Shown here: positions 8,141 through 15,609 of the stretch, one piece after another | Position numbering within the stretch: position 1 is the first letter of the stretch | Layout: each line of letters starts with the position of its first letter | Assembly (NCBI GenBank): GCA_044375975.1 | Contig: JBILLQ010000029.1 | Location: 1-36,980, forward strand | DNA length: 36,980 bases | Source of the DNA: UBA5018 sp044375975 | Lineage (GTDB): Bacteria > Cyanobacteriota > Cyanobacteriia > PCC-6307 > Cyanobiaceae | Reading direction: 5' to 3' | Position numbers and translations under genes: made by a program | The notes under the pieces: model-generated | Seen by the model: the letters and a program-made list of their open reading frames with translations, nothing else | Databases searched by the model: none | What the model was told of the DNA's origin: nothing

Positions 8141-8518
8141 ATGAATGCCCTTGATACAATGCGCGCCCTTGCCAACAAGGGCGAAGTGATTAGCGTGCCA
8201 GCAGGTGAACTCATCTTCCACTCCGGTGAAAATGGAGAATGCATGTATGGGTTGCTGGAGGGGATGGTACAACTAAGCTGGAACGGTGACCAAGCCCACG
8301 AACACATCGAGGCGGGCGATGTTTTTGGTGCCGGCGCCCTTGTAACCCCCGAACATCGCCGCTATGGCGACGCCAAAGCTTTAACAGACTGTCGGGTACT
8401 AGTAATGAACCGAGAAAAATTTCTTTTTGCCGTACAGGAAGCACCAATGTTCGCCCTAGAGCTACTTGCCTCGATCGACCAGCGCCTGCGTCAACTCAAA
8501 GACTGCACCAAAATCTGA
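8141..8518 (+). CDS. Stand-alone cyclic-nucleotide-binding domain protein
   Basis: 125 residues that form a single cNMP-binding beta-roll, seen from the GELIFHSGENGECMYGLLEGMVQL and IEAGDVFGAGALV segments typical of the Crp/PKA family, followed by a short C-terminal helix (LELLASIDQRLRQL). There is no helix-turn-helix, so it is not a CRP-type activator by itself; it may be a sensor or a partner protein. The usual phosphate-binding stretch (GE-x(6)-R) is only partly recognisable (GAGALVTPEHRRYG), so ligand binding is uncertain. It follows transaldolase on the same strand and could share its transcript. Base composition is less GC-rich than the average of the window. Confidence 0.8.
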   Translation: MNALDTMRALANKGEVISVPAGELIFHSGENGECMYGLLEGMVQLSWNGDQAHEHIEAGDVFGAGALVTPEHRRYGDAKALTDCRVLVMNREKFLFAVQEAPMFALELLASIDQRLRQLKDCTKI

Positions 8519-8701
8519 TCAAAGCTAGCCACTAAATAGAAATAACTTTCCAGGGCTTCTTTATTGCTTGCAAACCGATCTCGTTACAAGCGACGCATTG
8601 TAGCGACTTGCTTGCCTCTGACTCGCAAAAGCCTAATGGGATTTTTTCGAGATGCGCGTAAGCAGTAAATCTCGTATAAATAATTAATCTCGTATATACG
8701 G
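8519..8701. other. AT-rich gap between convergent genes
   Basis: The cNMP-binding gene (plus) and the GGR-like gene (minus) converge here. The gap is AT-rich. Near its right end it contains a duplicated AATCTCGTATA motif (around 8668-8678 and 8686-8696). No gene or convincing hairpin terminator is visible. Confidence 0.45.
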
Positions 8702-9856
8702 TTAATCCCGCTTAAACAACAAGCGCTTGATTACCCGCTGGGCAATATCGCCATAGCCCATCTCCCCTGAAAGAATCTGGGCGATTCGTTGCGGGGCGGT
8801 GGGCCGTTTCACCCCCAGTTGATAGCCCACCCGGGGCAGCCGATAGAACACCTGGGCCATGCGTTTGCCCCAGGCCATCGATTCACCCCATTCCGCCCGC
8901 ATCTGGGCGCTGTAGCCCGCCAGGGCCCCGGTATCCCCGGCGAGCCAGCGATCGATCGCCGCCGCCGCCCGGCAGCCACTGAGCAGGGCCGGCCGCAGCC
9001 CTTCAGCCAGGAAGGGATCACAAAGAGAGGCCGCATCGCCCGCCACCAGCAGCCCCGCAGCGGCGCCACCGCCATGCAGAGGATGCTGGCCATCCCAGAT
9101 GCGCAAGCGGCCCTGGCGCCGCTGGCCAGCCTCCGGGCTGATGCCCAAACTGGGCAGCAGTTGCCGCAGCACGGCATCGGCATCGGCTGGATCCCTGCCG
9201 ATGAAGGTGCCTACGCCGATGCTGTAGCCCCCCTGGCGGGGGAAGGCCCAACAAAAGCCGTGCCGCACCAGGCCGAATTCAAAGTGGGCGGTGGAGGGCT
9301 GATCGGGCTCACAGTCCACCTCCACCGAAACGGTTTCAGCGAAGCGGGGTCTGGCGGGCCCCAGGCCATGGGCCGTGGCCAGGGTCGAGCCCGAGCCATC
9401 GGCGATCAGCACCGCTTGAGCGGTGGCGCTCCAGGGTTGACCTCCACAAGCACCCAGCAGCAGCCAACCACCGGCGCCATCGGGCTGCAGCCGCTCCACC
9501 CGCACCCCCTGTTCAAACCGGGCCCCGGCCGCCAGGGCCTGCTCGACCAGAAAGGCATCGAGGCGGGAGCGACGCACGATCCAGAAAGGGGCGTCGCCGG
9601 GCAATGGGGCAATCACCGGATCTTCCAGACACCAGCTGAAGCGCACCTGGTCAATCACCCGATCGACCGCCGGTCGCAAATCAAAGGGGAACAGCCGCTG
9701 CACCGATGCAGCCATGCCGCCCCCGCAGGGCTTACTGCGGGGGAACTGGGCCTGATCCACCAGCAGCACGCAGCGGCCAGCGGCGGCCAGATGAAAGGCG
9801 GCACTAGCGCCAGCGGCGCCGGCGCCCACCACCACCACCTCGCAATTAACGCTCAC
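8702..9856 (-). CDS. Geranylgeranyl reductase-family FAD-dependent oxidoreductase
   Basis: 384 residues. The N-terminal FAD-binding fold has VVVVGAGAAGASAAFHLA (GxGxxG) and an acidic end of strand 2 (LLVDQ). A PRSKPCGGGM segment, typical of the ChlP/GGR family, follows. The second FAD motif GLLVAGDAASLCDPFLAEGLR sits at about 280-300. Family members reduce isoprenoid double bonds, for example geranylgeranyl to phytyl for chlorophyll and tocopherol, or act as related hydroxylases. This is a divergent member rather than clear ChlP, so I give no symbol. It lies 9 nt downstream of frr on the same strand and is probably co-transcribed with it. Confidence 0.8.
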   Translation of the reverse strand: MSVNCEVVVVGAGAAGASAAFHLAAAGRCVLLVDQAQFPRSKPCGGGMAASVQRLFPFDLRPAVDRVIDQVRFSWCLEDPVIAPLPGDAPFWIVRRSRLDAFLVEQALAAGARFEQGVRVERLQPDGAGGWLLLGACGGQPWSATAQAVLIADGSGSTLATAHGLGPARPRFAETVSVEVDCEPDQPSTAHFEFGLVRHGFCWAFPRQGGYSIGVGTFIGRDPADADAVLRQLLPSLGISPEAGQRRQGRLRIWDGQHPLHGGGAAAGLLVAGDAASLCDPFLAEGLRPALLSGCRAAAAIDRWLAGDTGALAGYSAQMRAEWGESMAWGKRMAQVFYRLPRVGYQLGVKRPTAPQRIAQILSGEMGYGDIAQRVIKRLLFKRD

Positions 9857-9865
9857 ATCTAACGC

Positions 9866-10405
9866 TCACACCTTGAGAATATCGGCTTCCTTTTGAGCCA
9901 GGTGCTTCTCCAACTCAGCGATGTACTTATCGGTGAGTGTCTGCACCTTGGCTTGCTCATCGCGGCTCTGGTCTTCCGAGAGCTCGCCGTCTTTCTCCAG
10001 CTTCTTAACCCTGTCAATACCGTCTCGGCGAATATTGCGCAGGGCCACCTTGCCCTCTTCCGCGTACTGAGCGGCCAGTTTGCAAAATTCCTTGCGGCGC
10101 TCCTGGGTGAGCGGGGGGATGTTGATGCGGATCACCCTGCCATCGTTGTTGGGGGTGAGGCCCAGGTTACTCATCGAAATCGCCTTCTCAATCAGTGACA
10201 TCGAGCCCCGATCGAAAGGCTGTATCTGAATCGTCTGGGAATCGGGCGCACTCAAAGTTGCCAGAGCCTTGATCGGCGTATCGGCGCCGTAGTATTCGAC
10301 GCTAATTTTGTCCAGCAGGCTCGGATTTGCCCGGCCCGTGCGAATCGTGTTGAAGGTGCGCTGGGTGGACTCCACCGACTTGCGCATGCTGTCTTCCAGG
10401 TCCAT
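9866..10405 (-). CDS. frr: Ribosome recycling factor
   Basis: 179 residues, close to the family's usual 185. Characteristic segments are SMRKSVESTQRTFNTIRTGRA near the N-terminus, LLDKISVEYYG, the IQPFDRGSM segment, and the helical C-terminal coiled-coil arm (RNIRRDGIDRVKKLEKDGELSED). With EF-G the protein splits post-termination ribosomes into subunits. The start is ATG at 10405 (MDLEDSMRK). It lies downstream of pyrH on the same strand, the common bacterial order, but the gap is an unusually long 171 nt filled with repeat-like sequence. Confidence 0.97.
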   Translation of the reverse strand: MDLEDSMRKSVESTQRTFNTIRTGRANPSLLDKISVEYYGADTPIKALATLSAPDSQTIQIQPFDRGSMSLIEKAISMSNLGLTPNNDGRVIRINIPPLTQERRKEFCKLAAQYAEEGKVALRNIRRDGIDRVKKLEKDGELSEDQSRDEQAKVQTLTDKYIAELEKHLAQKEADILKV

Positions 10406-10415
10406 AGCGATTGGG

Positions 10416-10520
10416 AAGGGAGCTGTGATTGAGGGAGCTGAGGGAGCTGTTGGCTGTTGGCTGGGGCTGTGGGCAGTGGCTGCGTAGCTGGGGCTGTGAG
10501 CTGTGACTGCTTATCTGGGG
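10416..10520. repeat. Degenerate GGAGCTG/GGCTGTG-rich repeats between frr and pyrH
   Basis: On the plus strand this gap is a run of related 7-12 nt words: GGGAGCTG several times, TTGGCTG twice in tandem, and GGGGCTGTG twice. No reading frame in it looks protein-like. It separates pyrH from frr, which usually lie close together, so it probably arose by local duplication inside an operon. Confidence 0.6.
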
Positions 10521-10576
10521 CTTTGCTGGGATTAACCGAACCGGGCTTGAGGGGGTTGGGCCGGGAGTTGAGCCGC

Positions 10577-11287
10577 TCAGGCTGGGTGAATGCGAGTACC
10601 GATCGGCTCACCCGCCACGGCCCGGGCGATGTTGCCAGGACCAAACAGATCAAACACCACGATGGGAATGGCATTGTCCTTGCAGAGGGCAATTGCGGCC
10701 CCGTCCATCACCTCCAGTTCGCCGCTGAGTACTTCCAGAAACGACAGGCTTTCGTAACGCTTGGCATCGGCGTGTTTGGCCGGGTCCTTGTCGTACACCC
10801 CATCCACCTTGGTGGCCTTGAACACCACATCGGCGTTGATCTCAGCGGCGCGCAGGGCCGCCGTGGTGTCGGTGGTGAAAAACGGATTGCCGGTGCCGGC
10901 GGCAAAGATCACCACCCGACCCTTCTGCATGTGGCGAATGGCCTTGCGGCGGATGTAGGGCTCCGCCACCTCCTGCATCGAAATGGCGCTCTGCACCCGG
11001 GTGGGCACCCCAGCCCGCTCCAGGCCATCTTGGAGCGTGATCGCGTTCATCACGGTGGCCAGCATGCCGACGTAGTCGGCCGTGGCCCGATCCATGCCGG
11101 CGGCACTGCCCTTGAGACCGCGAAAAATGTTGCCACCACCAACCACGATGGCCATTTCGGTGTTGCCCTGAACCACCTGGGCCACATCGGCGGCGATTGA
11201 GGTGACGATTTCCGGGTCGATGCCGTAGCCCTGCGCCCCCATCAGCGCTTCGCCGCTGAGTTTGAGCAGCACGCGCTGGTAAGCCAT
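10577..11287 (-). CDS. pyrH: UMP kinase
   Basis: 236 residues of the amino-acid-kinase fold. Motifs are VLLKLSGEAL near the N-terminus, the nucleotide-binding VVGGGNIFRG at about 55-64, DYVGMLATVMNAI, and FAAGTGNPFFTTDT and KVDGVYDKDP in the second half. It phosphorylates UMP to UDP in pyrimidine nucleotide synthesis. I chose ATG at 11287 (MAYQRVLLK); a TTG one codon upstream is less likely. It is upstream of frr and 69 nt downstream of cobO on the same strand. Confidence 0.97.
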   Translation of the reverse strand: MAYQRVLLKLSGEALMGAQGYGIDPEIVTSIAADVAQVVQGNTEMAIVVGGGNIFRGLKGSAAGMDRATADYVGMLATVMNAITLQDGLERAGVPTRVQSAISMQEVAEPYIRRKAIRHMQKGRVVIFAAGTGNPFFTTDTTAALRAAEINADVVFKATKVDGVYDKDPAKHADAKRYESLSFLEVLSGELEVMDGAAIALCKDNAIPIVVFDLFGPGNIARAVAGEPIGTRIHPA

Positions 11288-11356
11288 CAACCACCGTTAT
11301 TTGCCGCACCGTAGCAACTGGGTTGCTCCGGTTCCAAAGGCCCCCTAACACTTGGC

Positions 11357-12100
11357 TCAGAACTCGATGCCCGCTTGGGCCTTGACCCCCTGTTCACGGA
11401 AGGGGTGGCGCAGCAACTTCATCTCGGTGACCAGATCAGCCCGCTGCACCAGGGCCTCGGGGGCGCCGCGGCCAGTGAGCGCTACGTGGGTGAGCGGGGG
11501 CCTCAGCTCCAGGCCCTCCAGCAGCTGCTCCAGCTCCAGGTAGCCCAGCTTCAGGGCCACATTCACCTCGTCGAGCACCACCAGCTTGCGCGTGGCATCG
11601 GCCAGGTAGCCGCAGGACTGCCGCCAGGCCTCCTGCACCAGCTCCCGATCGCGCTGGCGGTCCTGGGTTTGCCAGGTGAATCCCTCCCCGAGGGCATGCC
11701 AGTGCAGGGCATCACCAAACAGCTCCAGGGCCCGGGCCTCGCCGGGCTGCCAGCCCCCCTTGATGAACTGCACCACCGCCACCTGCTCGCCGTGGCCGAG
11801 GGTGCGCAGCACCAACCCCAGCGCCGCCGTGGTTTTGCCCTTGCCGTCACCGGTGAACACCAGCACCAGCCCCTTCTCCCGGTTGCGCTCGCCGACCCGC
11901 TGCTGCTGCACCTGTTGACGGCGGGCCATGCGACGTCGGTAACCCTCCTGGTCGGCCTCGGGGGCCAGGACACCCCCGGGCCCGAGCTCGGCGGCCAATT
12001 GGTCCAGCTCAGCGGCCCCTGGCGCAGCCGGCTGACCGCCAGGGGCCAGTTCGGCGGCGAGCGCCGCTGCCGGTAAATCGCCAGGGGACGAATTGGCCAT
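11357..12100 (-). CDS. cobO: Cob(I)yrinic acid a,c-diamide adenosyltransferase (CobO/CobA type)
   Basis: 247 residues. After an Ala/Pro/Gly-rich N-terminal extension of about 50 residues, the conserved part starts with YRRRMARRQQVQQQRV and a Walker A loop GDGKGKTT (84-91). Then come VVQFIKGGWQPGEA, the Trp/Gln-rich segment, VVLDEVNVALKLGYL (Walker B-like) and a VALTGRGAPEAL ending. The enzyme transfers the adenosyl group of ATP to cob(I)alamin precursors in B12 synthesis. The start at 12100 (MANSSPGD) avoids overlap with the recombinase gene ending at 12183. It is probably co-transcribed with the genes on either side. Confidence 0.95.
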   Translation of the reverse strand: MANSSPGDLPAAALAAELAPGGQPAAPGAAELDQLAAELGPGGVLAPEADQEGYRRRMARRQQVQQQRVGERNREKGLVLVFTGDGKGKTTAALGLVLRTLGHGEQVAVVQFIKGGWQPGEARALELFGDALHWHALGEGFTWQTQDRQRDRELVQEAWRQSCGYLADATRKLVVLDEVNVALKLGYLELEQLLEGLELRPPLTHVALTGRGAPEALVQRADLVTEMKLLRHPFREQGVKAQAGIEF

Positions 12101-12182
12101 GGGAACCTCACGATGGCTGCCAATCTGCCGGCCCGCCTCCAGCTGCCCGCTGGGCTGCGGAAAATTTGATCCGGCCAAAGGC

Positions 12183-13469
12183 TTAGCGAGGCGCGGCAGC
12201 TCGCCGCGCCAAGGCGGCATCCACCGCCTGCTGCTGGTCGCGGCGGGTGATCCAGTGGTGATAAGTGCGGGTGTGAATCGCCGCCGAGTGGCCCATCATC
12301 CGGGCGGCCACCGTATCGGCGAGGCCGATGTGAATGGTGCGCACCGCCCAGGCATGGCGCAGGTCGTAGGGGGCCAGGGGCAGCTCGTAACGGCGAAACT
12401 GTTCGGCCACCCGCCGCCCCACTTGCTGCAAGGTGGTGCGGCGCAGGTCTGTGCAAACCGGCGGCAACAGGCCCCGATCCAGCCCCAGCCGCTCCAGCTC
12501 AAACGAGTTCACCCAATCGGGCTGGAAGGGCCACACCTGATGCTCGCCGGTCTTGCTGGTGGGCAGCACCCGGATCACCCGATCGCCCCCGGGGGCCAGG
12601 GCCGACAGATCGCTGAAGAACAGCTCGTGATTGCGCAGGCCATAGGTAGCCATCAGCCCATAGGCCAACCGCCAGCCGGGGTTTGGGATGCGCTCCACCG
12701 CCGCCAAGATCTGGGCATCGCTGGGCAACTGGCGAAACTGGGCCCGATGCAGCCCATAACCACTGGCCCGCTCCCCCCAGTCGGCCGGCAAGCGCAACTG
12801 CAGATGCCGGGCCAGGGCGGCCAGGGCGGTACCGCACTGCTGACGACCACGGCTGGCCAGGGGATAGCTCTCCAGCACAAACTCCAGCAGGGGAATGGCC
12901 AAGGGGAGTGCCTGGGCCTCGGCGCTGCTGACCAGGCGGCGCAGGTAGGGGAGATAGGCCGCCGTCCAGGTGGTGCGGCTGCCGGCGGGATTGCGGCGGC
13001 GGCGGGGGTCGGCAAAAAACGCCCGCTCAAAGCCCTCCAGGGCCGTGGCGATGGCCGGCGCAGACTCCGCCCTGGAAATCGCCCTGGCGGAGGGGCTGGG
13101 GGCCAGCGACCAGCGCTCCCAGCTGAAGCTGCCCAGCAGCAGCTGCTGGAGCAGTTCCCGCAGCTGCTGCTGGGCCCGCTCCAGGCCCACGGCATTGGCC
13201 GGCAAACCAAGGGAAATGCGCTGCACAGGTCGCCGGCCGCTGCCCTGGCGGCAGGGCAGCGGCCCCCTCAGTCCCAGGCGCTCGCCACGGCGCTCAAGCC
13301 GCAATGCCACTCCACCTGCGGCCAAATTGGCATTGAGCAGCTGCAGCTGGCCATCCAGCCCCTCGCTGGAGCCCGCATCGCCACTGCCTGCAAAGCCACT
13401 GACTGCAAAGCCACTGACTGCAAAGCCACTGCTTGCGGGGAGGGTGGGGGCCGATGGTTCCAGGAGCAA
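12183..13469 (-). CDS. Tyrosine recombinase/integrase-family protein, probably domesticated
   Basis: Up to 428 residues. The C-terminal catalytic domain is clear: Arg I in TYGLRNHELF, a beta-hairpin Lys (PTSKTGEHQVW), box II as YDLRHAW, and MMGHSAAIHTRTYHHW with the usual nine-residue step from His to the nucleophilic Tyr. Box II has Tyr where most relatives have His (HxLRH), a tolerated but uncommon change. No phage genes, attachment repeats or tRNA are nearby. I recall a similar integrase-family gene beside hemH in other picocyanobacteria, which suggests a resident chromosomal protein rather than a recent arrival. The N-terminus is Ser/Gly/Ala-rich and built from a 15-nt repeat. The TTG at 13469 is the first available start and is uncertain. 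Function is unknown. Confidence 0.75.
   Translation of the reverse strand: MLLEPSAPTLPASSGFAVSGFAVSGFAGSGDAGSSEGLDGQLQLLNANLAAGGVALRLERRGERLGLRGPLPCRQGSGRRPVQRISLGLPANAVGLERAQQQLRELLQQLLLGSFSWERWSLAPSPSARAISRAESAPAIATALEGFERAFFADPRRRRNPAGSRTTWTAAYLPYLRRLVSSAEAQALPLAIPLLEFVLESYPLASRGRQQCGTALAALARHLQLRLPADWGERASGYGLHRAQFRQLPSDAQILAAVERIPNPGWRLAYGLMATYGLRNHELFFSDLSALAPGGDRVIRVLPTSKTGEHQVWPFQPDWVNSFELERLGLDRGLLPPVCTDLRRTTLQQVGRRVAEQFRRYELPLAPYDLRHAWAVRTIHIGLADTVAARMMGHSAAIHTRTYHHWITRRDQQQAVDAALARRAAAPR
13389..13433 (-). repeat. Three 15-nt tandem units in the recombinase N-terminus
   Basis: The plus-strand unit TGCAAAGCCACTGAC occurs at 13389-13403 and 13404-13418, then with changed last bases at 13419-13433. 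On the coding (minus) strand this gives a repeated SGFAV pentapeptide. It lies close to the presumed start, so it may extend the protein without touching the catalytic domain. Confidence 0.9.
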
Positions 13470-13631
13470 GGCAGGCTTGGGCGGGCAGCCCTAGGGCGAT
13501 GGAAAACCGCTGTCAGGGCAGTCGCGACCGACGGTATCGCCAAGGAACGGAATTGGCCATCAGTTCAGATTGGCCAGCTGATGGGGCAGCAGGGTTACGC
13601 TCTCAGTTCACGCGGCGGACGGAACGAGGGC

Positions 13632-14807
13632 ATGGCCAAGGTGGGCGTGCTGCTGCTGAACCTCGGTGGTCCGGAGCGGATCCAGGACGTGGGTCCTTTT
13701 CTCTACAACCTGTTTTCGGATCCGGAGATCATTCGGCTGCCGAATCCAGCCCTGCAAAAGCCGCTCGCCTGGTTGATCAGCAGCCTGCGAGCGGGAAAAT
13801 CACAACAGGCCTACCGCTCGATCGGCGGCGGTTCACCGCTGCGCCGGATTACCGAGCAGCAGGCGCGTGAACTGCAGAGCGAACTGCGCAGCCGGGGCAT
13901 CGAGGCCACCAGCTACGTGGCGATGCGCTACTGGCACCCGTTCACCGAGTCGGCGGTGGCTGACATCAAGGCCGATGGCATCGACGAAGTGGTGGTGCTG
14001 CCCCTCTACCCCCACTTCTCGATCAGCACCAGTGGCTCCAGCTTCCGCGAGCTGAATCGGCTGAGGCAAGCGGATCCAAAATTCTGCAAACTGCCAATCC
14101 GCTGTATTCGCAGCTATTTCGACGACCCGGGATACCTCAAGGCGATGGCAGAACTGATTGCCAGAGACATAAACGCTTGTCCCGATCCGGCCACGGCCCA
14201 CGTGTTCTTCAGTGCCCATGGGGTACCCAAGAGCTACGTGGAGGAAGCCGGCGATCCCTATCAGCGGGAAATCGAAACCTGCGCCGCTTTGATCATGGCC
14301 CAGTTGGCTGAGGACCTGGGCCATGGCAACCCCTACACGCTTGCTTACCAGAGCCGGGTGGGTCCGGTGGAATGGCTGAAGCCCTACACCGATGAGGCTT
14401 TGCATCAACTGGGGGAGCAGGGGATCAAGGATCTGGTGGTGGTGCCGATCAGCTTCGTGAGTGAGCACATCGAGACGCTCGAAGAAATCGATATCGAGTA
14501 TCGGGAGATTGCCACCGAGGCCGGCATCACCAACTTCCGGCGGGTGCCGGCCCTGGACATCTCCCCCTCCTTCATCCGTGGCCTGGCCGATCTGGTACAG
14601 CGGGCCCTGGCCGGACCAGAGGTGAATCTGGACCAGGCGGCCGAGCTACCCCAAAAGGTGAAGCTCTATCCCCAGGACAAATGGGCCTGGGGATGGAACA
14701 ACAGCTCAGAAGTGTGGAATGGTCGTCTGGCGATGGTGGGCTTTTCCGCCTTCCTGTTGGAGCTGATCAGCGGCCACGGACCGCTGCATGCGCTCGGCCT
14801 GCTCTGA
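13632..14807 (+). CDS. hemH: Ferrochelatase with C-terminal chlorophyll-binding (HLIP-like) helix
   Basis: 391 residues. Residues 1 to about 325 are ferrochelatase: KVGVLLLNLGGPE at the start, FLYNLFSDPEIIRLP, LPLYPHFSISTSGSS, and FSAHGVPKSYVEEAGDPY with the catalytic His196. It inserts Fe(II) into protoporphyrin IX to make heme. A linker leads to a chlorophyll a/b-binding motif, EVWNGRLAM at 360-368 (ExxNGRxAM), inside a hydrophobic helix. This is the plastid/cyanobacterial type-II form. The helix is thought to anchor the enzyme at the thylakoid and to tune the heme/chlorophyll balance. ATG at 13632 is the family start; the frame is open far upstream only because it mirrors the antisense recombinase gene. 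It is divergent from that gene and heads a tight plus-strand run. Confidence 0.97.
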   Translation: MAKVGVLLLNLGGPERIQDVGPFLYNLFSDPEIIRLPNPALQKPLAWLISSLRAGKSQQAYRSIGGGSPLRRITEQQARELQSELRSRGIEATSYVAMRYWHPFTESAVADIKADGIDEVVVLPLYPHFSISTSGSSFRELNRLRQADPKFCKLPIRCIRSYFDDPGYLKAMAELIARDINACPDPATAHVFFSAHGVPKSYVEEAGDPYQREIETCAALIMAQLAEDLGHGNPYTLAYQSRVGPVEWLKPYTDEALHQLGEQGIKDLVVVPISFVSEHIETLEEIDIEYREIATEAGITNFRRVPALDISPSFIRGLADLVQRALAGPEVNLDQAAELPQKVKLYPQDKWAWGWNNSSEVWNGRLAMVGFSAFLLELISGHGPLHALGLL

Positions 14808-14823
14808 ACTAAAAAATTTGGCG

Positions 14824-15579
14824 ATGAACAGCCTGGCAAGCACCATCCAGGCAGCGCAAAGCCCGGCACAGATCTGCTCAACCACCAGCATCCTGCCAAA
14901 GAGAAGCTTGCTTTTAATGCTGGGTCTACTGGGGGTACTGCAGCTGCCTGGTGGGGCCGCCCAGGCCAACGGCGCCTGGCATGCGGGGGTGTTTCCAGTA
15001 AGTGAATTCCTCAGCTACACGAGCCACTACGGCAGCCGGATTGGCCCCGGGGGCAGTGCCGAATGGCACCACGGCCTGGACATTGCCGCTCCCCTCGGCA
15101 CATCGATCCGCAGCTGGTGGACAGGGGTGGTGCAAGACCTGATCGATGACGAGCGCTGCGGAATTGGCCTGGTGATTCGTTCTGGGGCCTACGAACACGT
15201 GTATTGCCACCTGGCCGGCAGGGTTGAGTCGGGCAGTTTGCGCAGCGGCCCCGTGACCCTGGTGCCTGGCCAGTGGCTGCGGGCGGGCCAACCAATCGGC
15301 CAGGTGGGCATGAGTGGCCGCACGACGGGCCCCCACCTGCATTGGGGTCTGCGGTACCGGGGCAGCTGGCTCGATCCAGCCCGGATCCTGCGGGCCATGG
15401 TTGAAAGCCGGCGAGCACTGGTTGAAAGCCGGCGAGCACTTGTTGAAAGCCAGAGGGCTTTAGCTGAAAGCCGGCGGGCATTGGCTCAAAACCAGCGCGA
15501 AATAGCTGAAAACCAACGGCGGCGGCGGGCGGTGGCACCAAAAGGCCCCTACGGCCCTAGTGTTGCCTCATTCCATTAG
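14824..15579 (+). CDS. Secreted M23-family peptidoglycan endopeptidase-like protein
   Basis: About 251 residues from ATG at 14824. A hydrophobic secretion segment (LLLMLGLLGVLQLPGGAAQA) is preceded by about 30 residues, so a start closer to it is possible. The LytM/M23 domain has HHGLD (His82/Asp86 zinc ligands), a VYCHLAGR segment, and the HLH motif at 171-173. The zinc site therefore looks complete and the protein may cut peptidoglycan cross-bridges outside the membrane. The C-terminus is a run of seven-residue repeats (VESRRAL type) ending in a basic tail, which probably forms a charged helix. It begins 16 nt after hemH and ends 30 nt before ilvB. Confidence 0.85.
   Translation: MNSLASTIQAAQSPAQICSTTSILPKRSLLLMLGLLGVLQLPGGAAQANGAWHAGVFPVSEFLSYTSHYGSRIGPGGSAEWHHGLDIAAPLGTSIRSWWTGVVQDLIDDERCGIGLVIRSGAYEHVYCHLAGRVESGSLRSGPVTLVPGQWLRAGQPIGQVGMSGRTTGPHLHWGLRYRGSWLDPARILRAMVESRRALVESRRALVESQRALAESRRALAQNQREIAENQRRRRAVAPKGPYGPSVASFH
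15399..15510 (+). repeat. 21-nt tandem repeats encoding a heptapeptide tail
   Basis: About five units of 21 nt start at 15399, 15420, 15441, 15462 and 15483. The first two are identical apart from boundary bases (GGTTGAAAGCCGGCGAGCACT) and later ones progressively diverge. They encode VESRRAL, VESRRAL, VESQRAL, AESRRAL, AQNQREI and AENQRRR, a seven-residue period compatible with an amphipathic helix at the end of the M23 protein. Confidence 0.95.
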
Positions 15580-15609
15580 GTGGTCAGGTAAACCTGGCCC
15601 ATCGCAGCC

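Noticed and set aside
8789..9862. Long plus-strand frame opposite the GGR-like gene
   Set aside because: It mirrors a clear FAD-dependent oxidoreductase with GxGxxG motifs and is rich in His/Gly/Gln without family features.
12093..13631. Plus-strand open frame continuous with hemH
   Set aside because: It is antisense to cobO and the recombinase, is Gln/Pro/Gly-rich without domain character, and ferrochelatase homology begins only at the ATG at 13632.
15399..15510. CRISPR-like array
   Set aside because: Units are 21 nt, directly adjacent and coding; there are no unique spacers and no cas genes.
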